DNA from: a virus
DNA: 24,286 nt
Virus record (IMG/VR): IMGVR_UViG_3300036826_000062
Coordinates: 1-24,286 of that record
Direction: 5' to 3' (one strand)
In this document: piece by piece, positions 22,067 through 24,286 of the stretch
Position numbering within the stretch: the first letter of the stretch is position 1
Layout of the letters: every line of letters begins with the position of its first letter
Program-made: the position numbers and the translations under genes
Notes under the pieces: generated by a model
What the model was told of the DNA's origin: nothing
Seen by the model: the letters and a program-made list of their open reading frames with translations, nothing else
Databases searched by the model: none

Positions 22067-22503
22067 CAGCAGCGCCTGGACGTGACCGGCCACCGACCAT
22101 AGCCCAGGTTCCTCACTCCCCACGCCATCGCGTCGATGCTGGCGATGGGATCGGTCCTGGACGCACCGGCCTTGCCCTGCGGCGTCTCGTACCAGGTCGC
22201 CAGGTCGAACTGCGCCAGCCCCAGGTACGGTCCTGACCGCGCCCACGGTAGCCACGAGCTCTCGCCCTGAATCATGCAGTCCAGCTTGCGCGCCTGCCGC
22301 GGGTAGGTCGCGTACAGGTACGCCTTCGGCGTCATCGGCGGCGGCTGGAGACGCTCGTCGTCCACGAGCTCTGGCTCGAGATCGACCTGTTCCGCTGTTC
22401 CAACCCCTATAGGCAGAATTCCGGAACAGCTATCTGAGCACTCGTCCACACCATCGGTCAGAGCCTGCCCGACCAGGAGCAGACCAGCGAGTAAGACTGC
22501 CAT
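22066..22503 (-). CDS. Secreted lysozyme / lytic transglycosylase-like protein
   Basis: This 145-residue protein has a hydrophobic N-terminus (AVLLAGLLLVGQAL, residues 2-15) that looks like a signal peptide or signal-anchor. A linker follows that contains a palindromic DNA element (residues 25-40). The lysozyme-like domain spans about 60-145. E81 in QGESSW is the candidate catalytic acid; GLAQFD (95-100), TWYETP and a final WGVRNLGYGRW segment match small transglycosylase-like proteins. C76 and C145 could form a disulphide, which would suit export. The start is ATG 22503, 9 nt after the previous stop, with a poor ribosome site. A phage endolysin or SAR-type enzyme is possible, but the gene sits in the replication module rather than beside a holin. 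Confidence 0.75.
   Translation of the reverse strand: MAVLLAGLLLVGQALTDGVDECSDSCSGILPIGVGTAEQVDLEPELVDDERLQPPPMTPKAYLYATYPRQARKLDCMIQGESSWLPWARSGPYLGLAQFDLATWYETPQGKAGASRTDPIASIDAMAWGVRNLGYGRWPVTSRRC
22385..22431. repeat. Palindromic element C, 47 bp, in the lysozyme-like gene
   Basis: It differs from the element at 20647-20693 at only three of 47 positions, and the terminal inverted repeat (CTGTTCCG/CGGAACAG) is conserved. It is translated as SCSGILPIGVGTAEQ, a different frame from the other copy, directly between signal peptide and catalytic domain. Confidence 0.88.
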
Positions 22504-22512
22504 CCGTCGACG

Positions 22513-22821
22513 TTAGCCGACCTTGCGCCGCCGCCGCCGACGCGGGGTCGCTGCGGCGTCATCGAACAACGACGCTACAAAGTCGCTCAGGAGCGTCTGC
22601 GCCCTCACGTTGAAGCGACGCAGCAGATCGTTCTGGCCGGCGTCCCACCCCGCCAGAAACGCCGGCAGCGCGTCGCGGTGCGCGCGGTGGTGGTCCTCGC
22701 TCTTCTCCCACATCTCCAGGTAGCGGAACTGGCACTCGTCGGGCAGCGGGTCGAAGACCGCGCGCACCTCGTCCGACATACGGTCCACGACTGCCTGGTA
22801 CGTATCACCCACGCTGTACAT
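22513..22821 (-). CDS. 102-residue hypothetical protein
   Basis: This protein is unrecognised. It starts at ATG 22821, with GGGG 9 nt upstream, and overlaps the methyltransferase end by 17 bp. The sequence looks wholly helical, with many acidic residues and His in the middle (WEKSEDHHRAHRD). It ends in a strongly basic stretch, PRRRRRRK, that may bind nucleic acid. It sits between a DNA methyltransferase and a lysozyme-like gene in the replication operon. No enzyme motif was seen. Confidence 0.72.
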   Translation of the reverse strand: MYSVGDTYQAVVDRMSDEVRAVFDPLPDECQFRYLEMWEKSEDHHRAHRDALPAFLAGWDAGQNDLLRRFNVRAQTLLSDFVASLFDDAAATPRRRRRRKVG

Positions 22822-23803
22822 GGCGTTGTTCCCCTTTGCGGAAGATCAGGTAGACCGCGCCGTTGTTGTAGGCGGTCATCTGTGGCCCCCAGGACGGGTC
22901 GATGAAGGCGTGCGACCGCACCTGGTAGACCTTGTCGTACGGCCAGTGCCCGACCGCGTCGCACACCAGCAGGCTCATGTCGTTGAAAACCTCGCCGTGG
23001 TTGTGGTCGGCAACCTTGACGACGATGCCCTTCGAGCACACGCGCCAGCATTCACGGGTGCCGTCCTCGATCAGCTTCTCGAGCGCGTCCTGGTCCTTGA
23101 CCGTGCCGAACCTGTTCGCCATCTCCGAGTCTTCGCCGCCGTCGGCGAGATGCGGCGGGTCGAACAGAACGACGTCGATGCTGGCGTCTTCGTAGTCCAG
23201 GTCTTCAACCAGCATCACCCCGTCGGGCGCGCGAGATTCCTCCTTGTCATGCGCGGTGACGGTGACGTGCGCGGTCCCGTCCCAGAAGTTGCCCTCGCCG
23301 TAGCAGGGGTCCAGCGCGGTCCGAGCGTCGGGGAACAGAATCCGCAGGATCAGCGTGACGATGGTCGCCGACGGCACCTCGTACATGAACCGCAGCAGCG
23401 GTCCGACCGGCGCAGCATCGACCTCGAGCGGCACCGCGGGCGGCACCGGCTTCGGTGGACGACGGTTGCGCTCCAGGAGCTTGACGTACTTGACCGCCGC
23501 GGTGACTGGCGTACCTGGCGGCAATTTCCGAATTTCTTCGGAATTTCGAGCCAGCCGCATGAAGTTTTCCGCCATGTCCTGGCCGAGCGGGAACACGCCG
23601 GTCTCGAGCCAGGGAAGCCACTCGCCGTGGCCGAGCGTGGCTTTGTGGTCGATCAGTGCCTGGCCCAGGTCGACCGCCATGTCCTTCGTCCGCTGCCACG
23701 CGGTAGCGAACTCCTGGACGAGCTCGGCGACGCGGCGCTCGGTGGGGGAATTGCCCCCCACCAGCACCAGGTCGCTTGAATCAGAACGGGGGGTCGTCGT
23801 CAT
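22805..23803 (-). CDS. DUF3102-like domain fused to a DNA methyltransferase-type domain
   Basis: This 332-residue protein starts at ATG 23803, which overlaps the upstream gene by 23 bp. A longer in-frame reading to 24082 is Arg/Ser-rich shadow sequence and is rejected. Residues 20-110 resemble DUF3102 (QALIDHKATLGHGEWLPWL, then AENFMRLARNSEEI), a helical region seen in phage and plasmid proteins. Residues 135-325 look like a Rossmann methyltransferase: LDPCYGEGNFW (163-173) as the SAM-binding motif and VLFDPPH (212-218) as the DPPY-type catalytic motif of N4/N6 amino-methyltransferases, here with His. It probably methylates phage DNA, perhaps against host restriction. The target sequence cannot be read from the protein. 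Confidence 0.8.
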   Translation of the reverse strand: MTTTPRSDSSDLVLVGGNSPTERRVAELVQEFATAWQRTKDMAVDLGQALIDHKATLGHGEWLPWLETGVFPLGQDMAENFMRLARNSEEIRKLPPGTPVTAAVKYVKLLERNRRPPKPVPPAVPLEVDAAPVGPLLRFMYEVPSATIVTLILRILFPDARTALDPCYGEGNFWDGTAHVTVTAHDKEESRAPDGVMLVEDLDYEDASIDVVLFDPPHLADGGEDSEMANRFGTVKDQDALEKLIEDGTRECWRVCSKGIVVKVADHNHGEVFNDMSLLVCDAVGHWPYDKVYQVRSHAFIDPSWGPQMTAYNNGAVYLIFRKGEQRHVQRG

Positions 23804-24286
23804 CCGCCGTCTCGTCTCCCATCGCTGCGAGCTCGGCCTGGAGCCGCGCCCTGCGCTCCGCCGCGGTCTCGCGGATCGCCTCACGCGCCATCCGATCGAC
23901 GCGGTTGGCTTCGACCGCCGCAGACGGCGCGACCGGCGTGCTGCCGTTGGTCTCGGGTGCTGCCGTCCGGGTCGCCGACCGCGGCACCGGGCGGAGCAGC
24001 GCGAACTTGAGCTTCTTGCTGCCCGTCTTGTCGTCGGTCTCGATCGTCCAGGATGCTCGAGCGCGCTTGCCGACCAGGGCACCGTCGAAGTTTTCGGCGA
24101 GCCGCTCGCACTCGTCGTCGGTGAGCTCGTGGCCCAGGAACGCCGAAGCCCAGAGCCGAGCCTTGGAGGGACCGCGCTTGCCCTTCGCCAGGGACATGCT
24201 CGAGAACTCGACCAGGTCGTAGGGAGACTGGTCGATCATGTTCAGGAACGCGACGCCGTTCGAGTCGAAGATGCGGACGTGCCACA
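23781..24286 (-). CDS. Partial gene resembling phage ssDNA-binding-type proteins, N-terminus off the right edge
   Basis: The frame stays open from the TGA at 23781 to the window edge (168 codons). The residues ahead of the internal ATG at 24239 (WHVRIFDSNGVAFLN) look genuinely coding, so the true start probably lies outside. KRGPSKARLWASAFLG, then ELTDDECERL, then GALVGKRARASWTIE resembles phage proteins of the early region that I associate with ssDNA binding: an OB-like core, then an acidic tail. The end, DETADDDDPPF, is a short acidic tail with a final Phe, as in many single-strand binding proteins that recruit partners through their tip. Position at the head of the replication module agrees. 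The family assignment is tentative. Confidence 0.65.
   Translation of the reverse strand, partial: WHVRIFDSNGVAFLNMIDQSPYDLVEFSSMSLAKGKRGPSKARLWASAFLGHELTDDECERLAENFDGALVGKRARASWTIETDDKTGSKKLKFALLRPVPRSATRTAAPETNGSTPVAPSAAVEANRVDRMAREAIRETAAERRARLQAELAAMGDETADDDDPPF

Noticed and set aside
22067-22255. N-terminal extension of the VRR-NUC protein
   Set aside because: It would overlap the lysozyme-like gene for 63 codons. The ATG at 22066 couples by TGATG and starts just before the conserved domain.
23804-24082. N-terminal extension of the methyltransferase fusion by 93 residues
   Set aside because: The extension is Arg/Ser-rich, overlaps the partial upstream gene almost entirely, and has no ribosome site. 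ATG 23803 begins the recognisable protein.
1-24286. tRNA, rRNA, integrase or insertion sequence
   Set aside because: No cloverleaf with CCA-type end, ribosomal signature, recombinase motif or transposase was recognised on either strand. Short tRNA-like structures could be missed by eye.

Overview
The window is a GC-rich (about two-thirds G+C by eye), gene-dense stretch of a tailed double-stranded DNA phage. The evidence is a large terminase, a portal protein, a terminase-small-subunit-like gene, a 2785-residue virion protein with two peptidoglycan hydrolase domains, and a phage replication module. No integrase, repressor, tRNA or CRISPR array was seen. The giant ejection-type protein and the absence of any visible tape-measure or tail-tube gene suggest a short-tailed virus. 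This is uncertain, because the major capsid gene is not in the window. The host cannot be named from the sequence.

All but two genes lie on the minus strand, so the map reads from high to low coordinates. First comes the replication and recombination module (24286 to 16675). It holds a partial gene resembling a phage ssDNA-binding protein, a DUF3102-like/DNA methyltransferase fusion, a 102-residue unknown, a secreted lysozyme-like protein, a VRR-NUC nuclease, a 1303-residue primase-polymerase/helicase/exonuclease/family-A polymerase fusion, and a Cas4/RecB-like nuclease. Next is packaging: the putative small terminase (16662-16201), the large terminase (15685-14420), a tiny Trp/Cys protein and the portal (14260-12275). 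Then come four overlapping or nearly abutting mini-genes for short hydrophobic, Trp-rich peptides (12275-11839), and finally virion genes of 162, 2785, 674 and at least 323 residues running off the left edge. Most junctions overlap by 1 to 23 bases (ATGA, GTGA, TGATG), so extensive translational coupling is likely.

Two features break this pattern. A two-gene cassette on the plus strand (15723-16204) sits between the small and large terminase genes. It has its own TTGACA promoter, an apparently leaderless start and a Rho-independent terminator, and its last stop codon shares a CTAG with the stop of the opposing gene. It looks like a moron.

The second is a family of short palindromic elements with ends like AGCTGTTCC/GGAACAGCT. 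They are inserted in frame inside coding genes: two clusters in interdomain linkers of the replication fusion and one copy just after the signal peptide of the lysozyme-like gene. Two copies in different genes match at 44 of 47 bases yet are translated in different reading frames, so they behave as DNA elements rather than protein motifs. One cluster also carries four tandem 9-bp repeats inside the replication gene, a layout that recalls an intragenic replication origin.
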